Source: Anaeramoeba flamelloides (Eukaryota; Metamonada; Anaeramoebidae). Taken from it: 64,000 nucleotides of DNA. How positions within the stretch are numbered: position 1 is the first letter of the stretch; the number at the start of each line of letters is the position of its first letter. Both the position numbers and the translations under genes were made by a program. Below are positions 13,401-24,300 of this stretch, in pieces. The notes under the pieces were generated by a model. That model ran no database searches. It was not told the origin of the DNA and saw only the letters and a list, made by a program, of their open reading frames with translations. Location of the stretch: assembly GCA_027625915.1 (NCBI GenBank), contig JANTQA010000048.1, forward strand, positions 4,340,001-4,404,000, written 5' to 3'.

Positions 13401-14663
13401 AAATAGTAAAATTCTTTTTATTGGTAGAAAACATATTAATTTTAATAATACCAAAAAGATTTCATTTTGATAATACCAAACAATTTTTATTGATAAAAAT
13501 AGTTTTAATAATTGTTGACAAATTTCGAACTCATACTATTCAATAGATATAATGATAAAAAACAAATATAAAATCTAATTTGATCATGACTATTCATGTT
13601 CGAAAATTAATTAGCTTGATTTAAACCCTCATTTTTTTTTTTCAGTTCACAAATCTATCAGATAGCATGCATATGACATGCTATATAAATAAATTTTTTT
13701 GTTGAGGTTTTCATAAAAATGAAAAAAAAAAAATAAATAAATTTAGATCAAAAAGCATCAAAGAAATGAGATATAATTTCTAATCAACAAGTATAATTAT
13801 TATCAAGTAAAAATTATTTAATGAACAAATCAAACCCCAAATAAAAGTATAGACTTAAATTAAGCATTCAAAATTCAGCTAATTTGTAAAAATGAAAAAA
13901 AAAATAATTTATAAAATATATGTGTGTGGAAAATAATTAATTCTTATCAATAAATAACTTTGAATTTCTTTTTTTTTTTTAAAAATATAATAATTTGAAA
14001 AAAATAGTTCGCCATTGGAGTCTTGATCTTGGGAAAAGTTTAGTTTGCTATAAGGGGCATTATGGAGCGGTTTGGGATGTTGATTTTTTCACAGATAATT
14101 ATTATTTTGCAACTGCAGGGATTGATAAAACAGCAAGGTTGTGGGCCTTAGATTATTCTCATGCCATTAGAATCTTTGCAGGGCATTATTCAGAAGTGAA
14201 TTGTGTCAAAATACATACAAAAAATCAATATTTAGCTACAGGTTCAAGTGACAAAACAGTACGTCTTTGGGATATACGAGACGGCAAAGCTGTTAGATTA
14301 TTCAAGACACAAGATGGCCACGATGGATTCATAACTGCACTTGCATTTTCTCATAATGGTAACACTTTAACTTCAGGCGCAAATGATGGATCGATCATCA
14401 CCTGGGATATACGAACAGGTAAAAAAAGAAAAAAATTTAAAGACCATTCAGGTTCAATTAATAGTCTTGATTATATTAAAAGGAATGAAGAAGTTTTTGC
14501 CTCAGGCTCAAACGATAATACAATAAAAATATGGGATTATCAAGAAAGCCCAAAATCTTATCAAACAAAAAATACACCTATTTATCGCGTAATGTTTACA
14601 CCAGAAAATATTTTATTAGCTTCAGGCCCTTATAAAAAAATTGATTTTAAAAAACAAAAATAA
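7448..14663 (+). CDS. TAF5: TAF5, TFIID subunit (LisH + NTD2 + WD40), four exons
   Basis: This is a scaffold subunit of general transcription factor TFIID in the nucleus. Exons are 7448-7696, 7809-7887, 8055-8804 and 14008-14663, giving 577 aa; every junction is GT-AG and keeps frame. Residues about 5-37 are a LisH motif (INWLVFNYLQTKGY). Exons 1-3 then carry the TAF5 N-terminal helical domain (DELFELLYPLFVHFYFDL; NNFFENNKSHHEALHFEEL). About 170 linker residues follow, rich in K and E, and then seven WD blades run to the C-terminus (for example DKTARLW, DKTVRLWD, DNTIKIWD). Exon 3 ends inside blade 2 and exon 4 resumes it exactly (SGDGT then VRHW). An in-frame TAG precedes the ATG, so the start is credible, although a tiny upstream exon cannot be excluded. 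Length is close to typical TAF5 cores. The identification is confident. Confidence 0.93.
9207..9300. repeat. Imperfect hairpin inside the TAF5 intron
   Basis: Arms of about 36 nt (9207-9243 and 9266-9300) share AAATATGAGATTGTT and AAGATGATATT, paired with their reverse complements. The arms are broken by a short mismatched internal loop and capped by about 22 nt. The surrounding 9100-9440 is visibly less AT-rich than the rest of the intron. No protein is recognised. Confidence 0.5.
9702..10157. mobile_element. Imperfect palindromic element (family J)
   Basis: The ends resemble each other in inverted orientation: GGGAGTAGCCACCATAAAGT at the left, and AGGAGTAAG followed further in by ACCATGAAGTCAA at the right. 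Both arms also share GTATTTAAAGTRCT further inward. The interior is non-coding. The right arm is duplicated at 34215-34416, where a family F MITE interrupts it. Confidence 0.45.
9960..10890 (-). repeat. Dispersed repeat LR1, inverted copy
   Basis: Reverse-complemented, this region aligns with 33090-34416. Shared blocks include GAGAATAGATCCCATTAAA, TTTGATCAACACAAATATCC and GTGTAATTATTTGGAATTGT. It lacks the family B insertion found in the other copy, so it preserves the empty site at AAAAGATATTTTT. The left part overlaps the palindromic element J. Confidence 0.7.
11640..12385. repeat. Dispersed repeat LR2, copy b
   Basis: Aligns with window positions 1-735 in the same orientation and lies inside the large TAF5 intron. 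It is non-coding. It ends near a short TA microsatellite at about 12379-12392. Confidence 0.7.
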
Positions 14664-15865
14664 GTGAATTTATTTTTTGATTTATAGCTTTTTTTATTTT
14701 TTTAATACGGTTTGAAGAGATTTTAACTAATTCACATAATCGATTTTTGTTTTTTGTTTTTATTATTTTTTTTTTATTTCTTTTTATCAAGAAAAAAATG
14801 AATATAAACTACCAAAAAATTTACGTTTATGTATTTAGAATAAATTTCTATTTGTAAGTAATTAAAATATATTTATAAAATTTTTTTATTTTTATTATTT
14901 GTTTAAATTTAAAGGATTAATTAAATTTTTTTTTTTAAAAAAAAAAAATAACTTAAAGATTATAAATTGGATTTGAAGTTCTAATGGGAATTTCTCCTGA
15001 CTCTTCTCTCCCTTTTCTATTTTACCTCTCAAATAAAAAAAGATTAATAAATTTATGGATATGCACTTTTATTGAAGAATCAATTTGAAAATATTAACTA
15101 TAAATAGAAATAATTATTAGAAAAACAATAAAAATTTTTTTTAAAAATATTGGAATTAAAAAATAAAACTTGTAATTTTATCATTTTCGGGAAATATTTC
15201 TTTTTTTTTTAAAAAAAGGTCAAAATACTTTTAATTTCTCGATATTTTTTAATATTCTATACACATTACATTTTTTTTTGGAGAAATGTTGAATATTAAA
15301 AGTTTTTGAACTATTTGGATATTAATATTCAAAGAAAAATACAAGTAAGGCTACAAAGAATTTCGAAAATCAGTTTCAGTTAAATATAATTAAAATCCAT
15401 AATTTTCAATTTTGAAAAGAAATTTATTAACAAAGAAAGGTAAAAAAGATACATAAAAAAATATAATTCACAATAAGGTTCAAACCGTAAAAGTGTAAAA
15501 AAATACAACACAAATATTTTAGGCCAGGCTAGCTATCTATTTTGTTAAGAATTTTCAAAATCCAAAAATCATCATCAAAGAAATTCTTAAAACAAAAATC
15601 AAATATAATTATTTTATAAATTGAATCGAAAGTTAGAATTTCTTTTTTTGATGAATTAATTAAACAATATTATTCAAACTTTCAAAAAAAAAAAACAATA
15701 ATAAAAATATATAGGATATTAATAAATTGATTTTAGTAAACCTCGAAGTATTAATCAAAAAACTATAATAACAAATGAACTCTAATTGTTTACAAACTTT
15801 ACTCTTACTTGGAAGAATACTTCAGCTATCATTTTATCATTACCAAGAAAAAAATTACATTAATA
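14664..15865. other. Intergenic, 3' flank of TAF5
   Basis: Only A/T runs and short open frames are visible. No gene, RNA gene or repeat boundary can be supported here. Confidence 0.4.
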
Positions 15866-16062
15866 CCCTCAGTTTCACTTTTAAGACACAAACTTCAAAA
15901 GAAATTTAAGGCACGATAAAAATCTCAAATTAAAGCACAATATTCAAATCAAAGTTAAATAATTTGTGTAAAAAAAAGTTCTAAAAAATGTGTTTTAATT
16001 TGAGATTTTTATTGTGCCTTCAATTACCTTGAAAGTTTCTGTCTTAAAAGTGGAACTGGCTG
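15866..16062. mobile_element. MITE family A, copy A2
   Basis: This 197-bp palindromic element is flanked by TA at 15864-15865 and 16063-16064. Its ends are CCCTCAGTTTC (left) and the inverse of CAGCCAGTTCC (right). The arms contain the AAGGCACA-type blocks also seen in A1, A3 and A4. Confidence 0.75.
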
Positions 16063-17192
16063 TATAGAAATTGATAAAAACATACAATTGTTCATTTATT
16101 TATCAAAATGCTTGATATTATCTCCAAAAAATATAAATATAGAACATATACATATTTTTTTCATAAAATATCCATTTCTTAGACTTAATTTTTTATTGCA
16201 TTGGAAAACACCGAATCAAAATGGATTAGCAATCATACCTAAAAAACGTTTTGATTAATTATTTCAGATCTTAAATTTAATATCTAATTTAGTAATAAAT
16301 ATTCAGCAAGAATATTTTCAAAATACTTATTTATATGCCAAAATTAAAATTCTTATTAGATCCAAAATATATACCATTATTTTCATATTATATTGTCAAA
16401 ATAGTCTTTTATCACATTACTGATTACTATCCATTTTTTTTTTTAAAAATTCACCCCATTGAATGTATTTGTTGGACAATAAAGGGTTATTAATATAATA
16501 GTAAAGGCACCCATACAAACAAATCAACATAAATTTAAATACAATTTTGCAATTTTTTAATCAATTACAAAATTTAAAAAAAGAAACTTGAAAACAAACT
16601 TTTCGATTTCTTTTTTTCTTTTTACTTTTTATCATTGAAATGATTAACCAACAGGCTTTTTTGAGGTCACATAATCGTATAGTGGTGATATTTTTAAAAT
16701 TGTTGCAAAAGTAATTTTTTTCAAAATTGCATCAATCATGTCTGAAATTCATATAACTTTTTATATAAAAAAATTTTTATGAGGGTTTATGCTTATAATT
16801 TTTCAGATTTGGGATTGTTTTAATTTCTACCTTTACCAAAGTTTTAAAATTAATTAATTTAGAATATTTAAACAATACCACAATTGGAACCGTTAATGGT
16901 TACTTAATAATTGATATGTTTATCTGTAAAATGGGGAGAAATTTTCGAATTTGTACTAATATTTTCAATTGATCAGAAAAATGGATTTTCGAAGGTGTTT
17001 TTGGAAATTTCAGGATTTTAGATTGTTGGTTGTGAGGAATACAAACATTTGTGTTTGAAACTAATGTGGAAATTTAAGATTTCTGAGCAAACTAAAAAAA
17101 AAAAAAAAACAGTTTTCTGTTTTCAGAGGGTTTATGATTAGTTTTATTAAGGTAATTCCTAATTATGAAATTTTCAAATTGGGATTTAATTT
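16063..17192. other. Intergenic, 3' flank of RPC9
   Basis: No gene is supported. From about 16630 to 17150 the sequence is somewhat less monotonous, but every frame is closed quickly. Confidence 0.4.
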
Positions 17193-17831
17193 CTAATTTT
17201 TTTCATTTTCGATTGTGTTCTCTCCTTCGTCTTTAATAATCTCCATTTCCATTTCTTTTTCTTTTTCGTTTTCGATTTTTTTTTTTTTTCCTTTGCCATT
17301 TTCTTTTTCTTTTTGTCTTTTTTTGTTTTTATCTTTCTTGATTTGATCTTCATCTGTCCACACATAAGTTTTCTTTGATAAGTCAATTAATTCCAGCATT
17401 TCTTGATCTAAAATTTTCTCTCTCGATCGCGTTGTAAGCAACAAATATAATTCAAGGAGATTGTTTGGACGAGTATCAAGTATTTGGATAATTTCGCCAT
17501 TAGTAAGATCATATTTTTTGACCTTCTCCAAGAATGACAACATCTTGGATCTTGTTCGATAAGTTTCTGTTTCTTCATCCAAATAGTTCAATAATTGGTA
17601 TTCAAGCCAATAAGTTTCAAAATCAAGCGGGTTACGGGGCGTAATTTTTCTCTTTCCTTTTTTGTCACCACGAAGACGGCGGTTTGATGTTATTAAATTG
17701 CTTACCTCAAAACCAGTGATCATACCACTTTGCTTAAATCGTTGTTGAAGATCCATTATTTTGTGTTTTTTGAATTCAAAATGTTTGTTTGGTTTTGCTT
17801 TTGTTGTTATGTTCTGATGAAAAAAATTCAA
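17193..17831 (-). CDS. CRCP: RNA polymerase III subunit RPC9 (RPC17/CRCP)
   Basis: This is a subunit of the Pol III stalk that pairs with RPC8/RPC25 and contacts the initiation machinery for tRNA and 5S genes. The frame gives 212 aa. The core, residues about 26-145, matches the RPB4/RPC9 fold: an N-terminal 'FEVSNLI' stretch corresponding to the 'NYEV..LL' start of the family, a helix with LLNYLDEE, and the diagnostic segment LTNGEIIQILDTRPNNLLEL (family form 'LTKAEKL.LLNHRP....E'). Family members normally begin close to this core, so Met26 (codon 17754-17756) may be the true start rather than Met1. The C-terminal 45 residues are a Lys/Glu tail that looks like a lineage-specific extension. 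It is a single exon. An inverted duplication begins 71 bp upstream. Confidence 0.8.
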   Translation of the reverse strand: MNFFHQNITTKAKPNKHFEFKKHKIMDLQQRFKQSGMITGFEVSNLITSNRRLRGDKKGKRKITPRNPLDFETYWLEYQLLNYLDEETETYRTRSKMLSFLEKVKKYDLTNGEIIQILDTRPNNLLELYLLLTTRSREKILDQEMLELIDLSKKTYVWTDEDQIKKDKNKKRQKEKENGKGKKKKIENEKEKEMEMEIIKDEGENTIENEKN

Positions 17832-17902
17832 AAAAATGAAAAAAAATGTAAATTTTTAGTTTTTCATTTTTCCCGTAAAATGACTGATTTAGTGATACGT
17901 AT

Positions 17903-18462
17903 TTAAGGTTTACAATCCCTGAAACTGGAAAAAAGATTATCTTGTATTGGGTGTGTCAACTTGTTATTTTAGTTCTTAGCTGATCGATCCACAACTAAGT
18001 TTGGATCGTATAGGTGGTTGAAAAATGCTATTGTTGTCATTTTATTTTTTTTTTTTCCGAAACCCAGATTGATGAGTCTAAGATTAATTGATTGGAATGT
18101 ATTGAATTGAAAGTGTTAATTTTTGGGTTGTCAATTGAAATTATCATTTTCCTTTTTCAGAATTAGGAGTAAATAAAAAAAAATTTTTTCACAAGCATCA
18201 AATAATACAAAGCGTAAATAAAATTTTCAACATAGAAAACAAAAAACTCAATTGCTAATTAAATATCCCACAATTAATTAATCTTAGACTCACCAATCTG
18301 GGTTTCGGAAAAAAAAAAAATAAAATGACAACAATAGCATTTTTCAACCACCTATACGATCCAAACTTAGTTGTGGATCGATCAGCTAAGAACTAAAATA
18401 ACAAGTTGACACACCCAATACAAGATAATCTTTTTTCCAGTTTCAGGGATTGTAAACCTTAA
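17903..18462. repeat. Near-perfect 192-bp inverted duplication
   Basis: Arms 17903-18094 and 18271-18462 are reverse complements with only two mismatches in 192 positions that I could find, including an equal 12-base A/T run. They are separated by a 176-bp unrelated spacer. The left arm begins 71 bp upstream of the RPC9 start, so the copied segment probably includes that gene's 5' flank. No target-site duplication is obvious and no coding frame is present. It could be a recent foldback element, an inverted promoter duplication, or an assembly foldback artefact. Confidence 0.9.
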
Positions 18463-19380
18463 TTTTGTACTAAGAATTGTCAAATAAGAAATAATATATA
18501 TACTCCTATTAACGAAGAGGGTTTCTAAAATACCCTTTTGACCAAAAATAGTCTATTTCAATTTTTTTTATTCGACAATTAGGCTTTATTTTAAGGTATC
18601 AAAATTTTCAAATAATGAATTAATTCACCTTATGACTGAAATTAACATTTTCTTTTTTAAAATTTTTGATTTAATTCTGTTTTTCTCAGAATAATTTAAA
18701 AGTTATATAACTTATTTGAAATTCTTAATCAGAAATGATATAAAAAATTTCAATTGATTGTCCACAAATTTTATTCATTTTTTATTGATCAAATAGATAA
18801 CAAAATAATGATATTTTGTTTGTTTTGCAAAGCTTCTTCTAATTAATTCCAAATATACTAATTAAATATTATTACTCGGTTAGAATCAAGTATTTGGTGA
18901 AAATTATTTTATATTAAAATCAAAAATTATTTTTCATCTTATACTTGTAAATCAGTCAAATTCAGATTATAAAGTAACAATATTTTTTGTGGTTAGACGA
19001 TTTCTCTATTTTTAAAGGTTTTTTTTTTTTTTTTAATAAAAATTGATTTTTAGATGAAACCCGAAAAATAGATATATTTTTTAAAAATTGTAGTTTTTTA
19101 TATGAAATATTTCTATAGATTAATAAGGTAAATGACACAAATATTTTCAATAAATAATAAAGATATTCTAATTAGAGTGGAAAATGAAAATGAAATTTGT
19201 TACTAATCAATGAAAATCAACTCAGACCACAAAATATTTAAGGGAAAAAAATCAACAATTAATGAAAAAATCAATATGGTATTGAAATAATAAAAAAAAA
19301 AAGTAATTGATTACCAATTATAAAAACTACTTTTTTTTTTTTTTTCAATATTTTGTAGTTCATTATGTTATGCATTATTA
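18463..19380. other. Intergenic
   Basis: AT-rich sequence with no supportable gene. Short open frames are A/T-run translations. Confidence 0.4.
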
Positions 19381-19575
19381 CAGTAAGTTTCAAATTTAAG
19401 GCACAAAATGTCAACGAAATTTAAGGCAGAGAAAAAACTCAAAGTAAGGCACAAAATTTGGAATTTTAATTTTTACAAATTATTTTTCTAGAATTTGAAT
19501 TTTGTGCCTTAATTTGAGATTTTTTTGTGCCTTAAATTTGGTTGAAAGTTTGTGCCTTAAAATTGGAACTAACTG
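19381..19575. mobile_element. MITE family A, copy A3
   Basis: This is the clearest family A copy: 195 bp with TA at 19379-19380 and 19576-19577. The ends are CAGTAAGTTTC and the inverse of CAGTTAGTTCC. Three AAGGCACA-type blocks in each arm pair across a short centre. It is non-coding. Confidence 0.8.
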
Positions 19576-20391
19576 TAAGACAATTAATAGAATCTCAGAG
19601 TGTACATGAAAACTCTCGAAAATCAATAGTAAATAATTTTTTTAATGTTTTAATAAGAGTTTTTATTAAAAATTATTTTTTATTCTCAAATTTAATAAAT
19701 CACAAACCAATTATTGATGAGCTGTAAGGAAGATAATAATTTTATTTAAATTCAAAGAAAAAAAAAAATTCCTTTTAATTTCTCATTGAGTGATATAGTG
19801 AGTTTAAGTTTTTGTTTTTTTTAAGATTTGACAAAAAAAACAAAAAAAATGTAATTTTCTTTGTATTTATCAAATTAAATACGACTAAAAATGGTTTCAT
19901 TGAGTGTTTTTGTTTGTATTCTGAAAATTGATAGATTTTCTTTTAACAATATGAATCAAAAAAAAAAAAAAATCTAGACTTAATCAATTTATAACATTAA
20001 TTAAATCACAAAATTTGAAATATAGATCTTATTTAATCTGCTGATATAATTGAATAATAGATTTAATTCTCTTAGTAACGACACCACTTCATAAATATGA
20101 AAGGATTCTGTTCAAATTATAATTTATTAGTATTTAAAAATCAAAAATTTTCAAATTAGATAGATGATATCTCTAAAAATCTGTAGTTCTATGAAGCATA
20201 AGATCAATTTTTTTAAATAAAACAACACCAGTCGTTTTTGTAACTTTTTGAAAAAATTATAAAAAATCAAAAATTATGAATTTACAGGTAAAAAAAACCT
20301 TCATGGCTTTTATATTATTTTTTTACCCTTTAATGCTATCACTTTATTTCTTCTATAAAAAAAAATTAATGATAAGTAAATAAACTATTTT

Positions 20392-21087
20392 TCAGTCGAG
20401 GGGTCCAGTTGTAATGGTGTAAAATACATGTATTTAAAGGGTTTGCATGGATCATATAAGAAAAAAATTTATTTTGGAAATTTTCAAAATTGAAATAATT
20501 TTTTCACATTTTTTGGTTGTTTTTTTTTTTCGATTTATTTTACATCAAAACTTAATTCAGTTGTAAAAAATTTTTTTATTATAAGATCAATATTCAATGG
20601 TAAAAATGTGTTATTCTAAGGTTATTTAAACTGTGGAAATGAATGTTGAGAAACCATATTGATTTCTATAGCAATTCTATTCGATCTTTGATCTTGAAAT
20701 TTGTTTAATAAATGTGAAAAATTTTCACTTCATACTCATTTCCTTTTTCAAATAGGTCACCACAAATACCAGTAAACTTTGTTTGTGGACTTGATTTCTA
20801 AAAGAAAAGTATGGAAAATGAAGTACAAAATTGTTTCCTATTTATTATTCAAATACCAGTAGAAGATCAAAACGAACATTGTTGTTTTTCTCAATGGAAC
20901 CTAAGAATTTGAGTTTTTCAATTTTTAAGAAAATTTATTCATTAATTAGTTTTCTTTCAGACATATATCAACAATTCTTTGATACGTATTATTCTGCTTA
21001 TTTCTTATTTTTTCTTCAAAGGTCAATTATATAAAATAATTGATAATTGAAAAAAATGTTGGGGACCTTTGACTGAAACAGAGTTTA
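20392..21087. mobile_element. H-type element, copy H3
   Basis: The left end (CTATTTTTCAGTCGAGGGG) and the reverse complement of the right end (CTCTGTTTCAGTCAAAGGTC) form terminal inverted repeats of about 24 bp around roughly 700 bp. The ends match those of H1, H2 and H4. The interior has only short unassignable open frames. Confidence 0.55.
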
Positions 21088-21304
21088 ATTTAATTTTGTT
21101 TTTGAATAATTATTTTGTAAACTCCAAGTTAAAAATAATTGTTAGAAAAGCATATTAATATTTTTTTTTTTTATAAATTAAAATTTACAATAAAATATCT
21201 AGTGAAAAAAAAAAAAAAAAGAATAATTTTATTTTGCTTTTCTTTCATTTCAATAAACTTCAAAAAAATAAAAATCAAAAATAAATAAAAAAAAAATAAA
21301 AAAA

Positions 21305-24300
21305 TTAAATATTTTTAAAAAACAAAACACCACCTTCATAATCTTGGTCACTACTTAACAATTTATATAATTTCGAGAAGGTTCCCTTTTTCATGATTAA
21401 TTTATACATTTTTTGCACTTGTATGAAAAGATAGCCTGTAAAATGTTTTTCTACTCTTTTATAACAGATATGTAATTTTGCGTGCCATAATTTTTTGACC
21501 AAGTAATTGATAAAATTTTTTCTGTCTTTGTTTAAAGATTTTATTGGGTCTTTTTCATACCATCTAAAATGTGTTTTATTCTTATTTTTCAAAGTTTTTT
21601 TTTTATCAATTTCGGGCATTTGTAATAATTTTCTAAAGTAGTACAATTGATGAGCAATGCCGATTTTATTGTTTGGTGGCATTAAGAAGTTTTTTAAAAT
21701 GTCTGTTGATATTAAATAATTTAGGGTTTCAGAATGATAAACTATTGCTTGATAAAATAATTTCCAACATTTTTGGTTGGTTTTTTTTTCAACGGTATCA
21801 TAGCAGAGCTGTTTAAGTATATCAAATAATGTATTGTCTTTATAAAGATTTAAAAATATGGTTCTTTCTCTTAATAGATATTCCAAACAGTTTAACACTT
21901 CATTGACACAGTAAACCTTCTCGAGGTCATTCAAATAAGTGAAATTCGAAGTAACCGATGCTGATGATGAAGATGTTGATGTTGTTGTTGAATTGGAAAC
22001 CGAGATGGGGCTTGAAGAAATTGAAGAAATTGAATTTATTGATTTTATTAAATTGAAGAATTTATAAATATCTTCATTTTTAAAAGAGGCGCCAATTTCA
22101 AATTTTAATTTTACAGATTTGTCCTTAGAAATGGTTGAGAATCGTTGCAGCGGAATTATTTTTGCTTTGATTTTTTTTGATTGAGTGGTTTGTGGCTTAA
22201 CCCATCGACTTGAAGTTAATTTTGAAATTAATTCAAGATTTCTTTCACCATGGAAGCATGGCCCGATAATTAAATTGAAATGATATAAACAAGATAAAAA
22301 TCCAGCCAGGAATTTTAAAATATACACCATTGATGGTAAATGATTTTGATAATGATTTTCCATTTGATTTATTAGTTCTTTACAAAATTTGGAATCAAAT
22401 ATCCCACATTCAGCGATTTGAATAAACGATGGATCAAATGAAACTTTTTTAAATAATTGCTTATAATATTGGCTAATCATTTGAGTAACACAACTAGGTT
22501 GATCAATCATTAATATTTTTTTTATTAGATCTGGATTTGACTTTACTGATTTTGTGGGTTTTTTTTGTGATTCTTTTGTCTTTTTTCTTGTATTTTTCTT
22601 TTCCTCTTTTTCTTCCTCTTTTTCTTTTTCTTTTTCTTTTTCTTTTTCTTTTTCTTTCTTCTTCTTCTTCTTCTTCTTTTTCTTCCTGTGCTTCTTTTTT
22701 GTTTTTTTTTTATCTTCATTTCCATCATTATTATCTGAATTAGAATCAGAATCTTCGTTTTTCCTTGTTGTATTGTTAATATTTTTTATTTTTTCAATAT
22801 CAATCAAATTGTTCTCAAATTTTAATTCTTGGTTGTTTGGATTTAACATTTTATAATGCGAAAATAAACTGTTCATAATCAATTTAGGCTTTTTTTGAAA
22901 AAGAGTTGGCAAAATATTTCCCATATTTGTGTTCTTGTAAACAATTTAATAAAATTTTTTGATCCTTTTTTTTGAATGCGAATATTTTAATTTGGAAGCT
23001 TGATAAATTATCGTTGGAAATGATATTTCGTCACTTGTGAATAATTCTTGGATTCTTGGATCTCTAATTTTAATTATTCGTGTAATGAGAAACAAAAAAA
23101 ATGTTGAGATTTTTTTGGATTTATTAAATAATCCAATGAAAAGATCTTTAATTTGTTGTTTATTATGTGTTGAAAGTGAAAACATTAAAGTATTAATCAG
23201 CATATTTTTTGATTTGATTAATGGCTTGCTTAAAGTGGATTTATAAGTCGATGATTTTATACTTTGTCTTGAATAATATTGGATCATTAGATTTATATAA
23301 TATAAGAAAAATACATTTTTATAAAGCGCCAAGAGAGATGGATTATTTGGGAATATCTATTTTTTTTTTTTTAAATTTGGTTTTTTATTTTTTTAAAAAA
23401 AAATATTATTGATTTTAAAATTGATAATGAAATAATAATAATAATTAGGATATTGAAATAATTATAAAAAAGAGAAATAATTATGATAAAAATAGTTATG
23501 GTAATAGTTCGAATATTTAAATAATTATAAAAAAAAAACAAAAAAAAAGTAAAGGAAGAAAAAGAAGAAGAATCAAGTGAAAGTAATTTACCATTTTAAT
23601 ATACCAATCAATATCATCAATTAATGGGAATATTTGAATTGGAACAGTATTAAAAAAATATAAAGAATAATTAACATAATATAATTGTTGGAGATTTGCC
23701 TTTTTTAAACATTGTACCATTAACTTGGTACCATTTTCTGAATTCAAAAGTTGGGTAACAAAATAAGCGACTTTTGCATGAACATTTTTATTATTTGTTT
23801 CATGGAAAAGAGAAAGAATTTGATCAAAATTATCTTCTGTAATAATAGAAAAAAAGATTTCAGAATAGGGTTTTTCTTGTGTTTTTTTCTCTTTTTTGGT
23901 TTGATCTTTGATAAAAAGTTTTTGAAATTCTTCTAATAATTGTTTATTTAATAATATTTGAATTAATTCTTCAATTCCAAAGTTTTTTTTTTTGATTAAT
24001 TTTTTAATAATTATGAAATTTTTTTTATGAAACTATTTTTGTTTATTGTTCATTTTTTAAATAGAAAATAACATTAATAAAAAAAAATACAAAAATGGAA
24101 AAATTGATTAATTTGTTAGTTTTTTTTTTTTTGTAATAAAAAAAATAAAGATAAAATGATTAGATTTTGTTTTGTATTTTATTTTATTAGATAATAGAAA
24201 ATTAATAATAATTTTATATTTGATCTATATTTTGAATTATAAATTTTTTTTTTAAAAAAAATGTTTTATTTCAGCATTAATTGAAAGTTGAACAAATTTG

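Larger units (their letters stand above)
8805..14007 (+). other. 5.2 kb intron of TAF5, filled with repeats
   Basis: The donor is ACAG|GTAATT at 8804/8805 and the acceptor is AAAATAG|TTCGCC at 14007/14008, and the splice restores a WD40 blade. At 5203 bp it dwarfs the other two introns of this gene (112 and 167 bp). It contains an imperfect hairpin (9207-9300), a palindromic element (about 9702-10157), an inverted copy of repeat LR1 (about 9960-10890), a copy of LR2 (11640-12385), and a short palindrome at about 13662-13684. Its short open frames are not recognisable proteins. Confidence 0.85.

Noticed and set aside
13995-14663. A separate WD40 gene starting here
   Set aside because: It has no ATG, and the splice from 8804 to 14008 rejoins a WD blade in frame, so it is the last TAF5 exon.
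19542-19727. Open frame beginning at 19542
   Set aside because: Its first part is the right arm of MITE A3 and the rest is A/T-run sequence.
22537-22856. Phe/Ser-rich open frames on the plus strand
   Set aside because: They are the antisense of a Lys/Glu repeat tract in the large minus-strand gene; the same applies to plus-strand frames at 59408-60379.
22946-22948. Reassigned stop codons (alternative genetic code)
   Set aside because: TAF5, GTF2E2, RPC9, the lipase and the eIF5B C-terminus all end at ordinary stops with no internal TAA or TAG. The two exceptions are better explained by paired homopolymer shifts.
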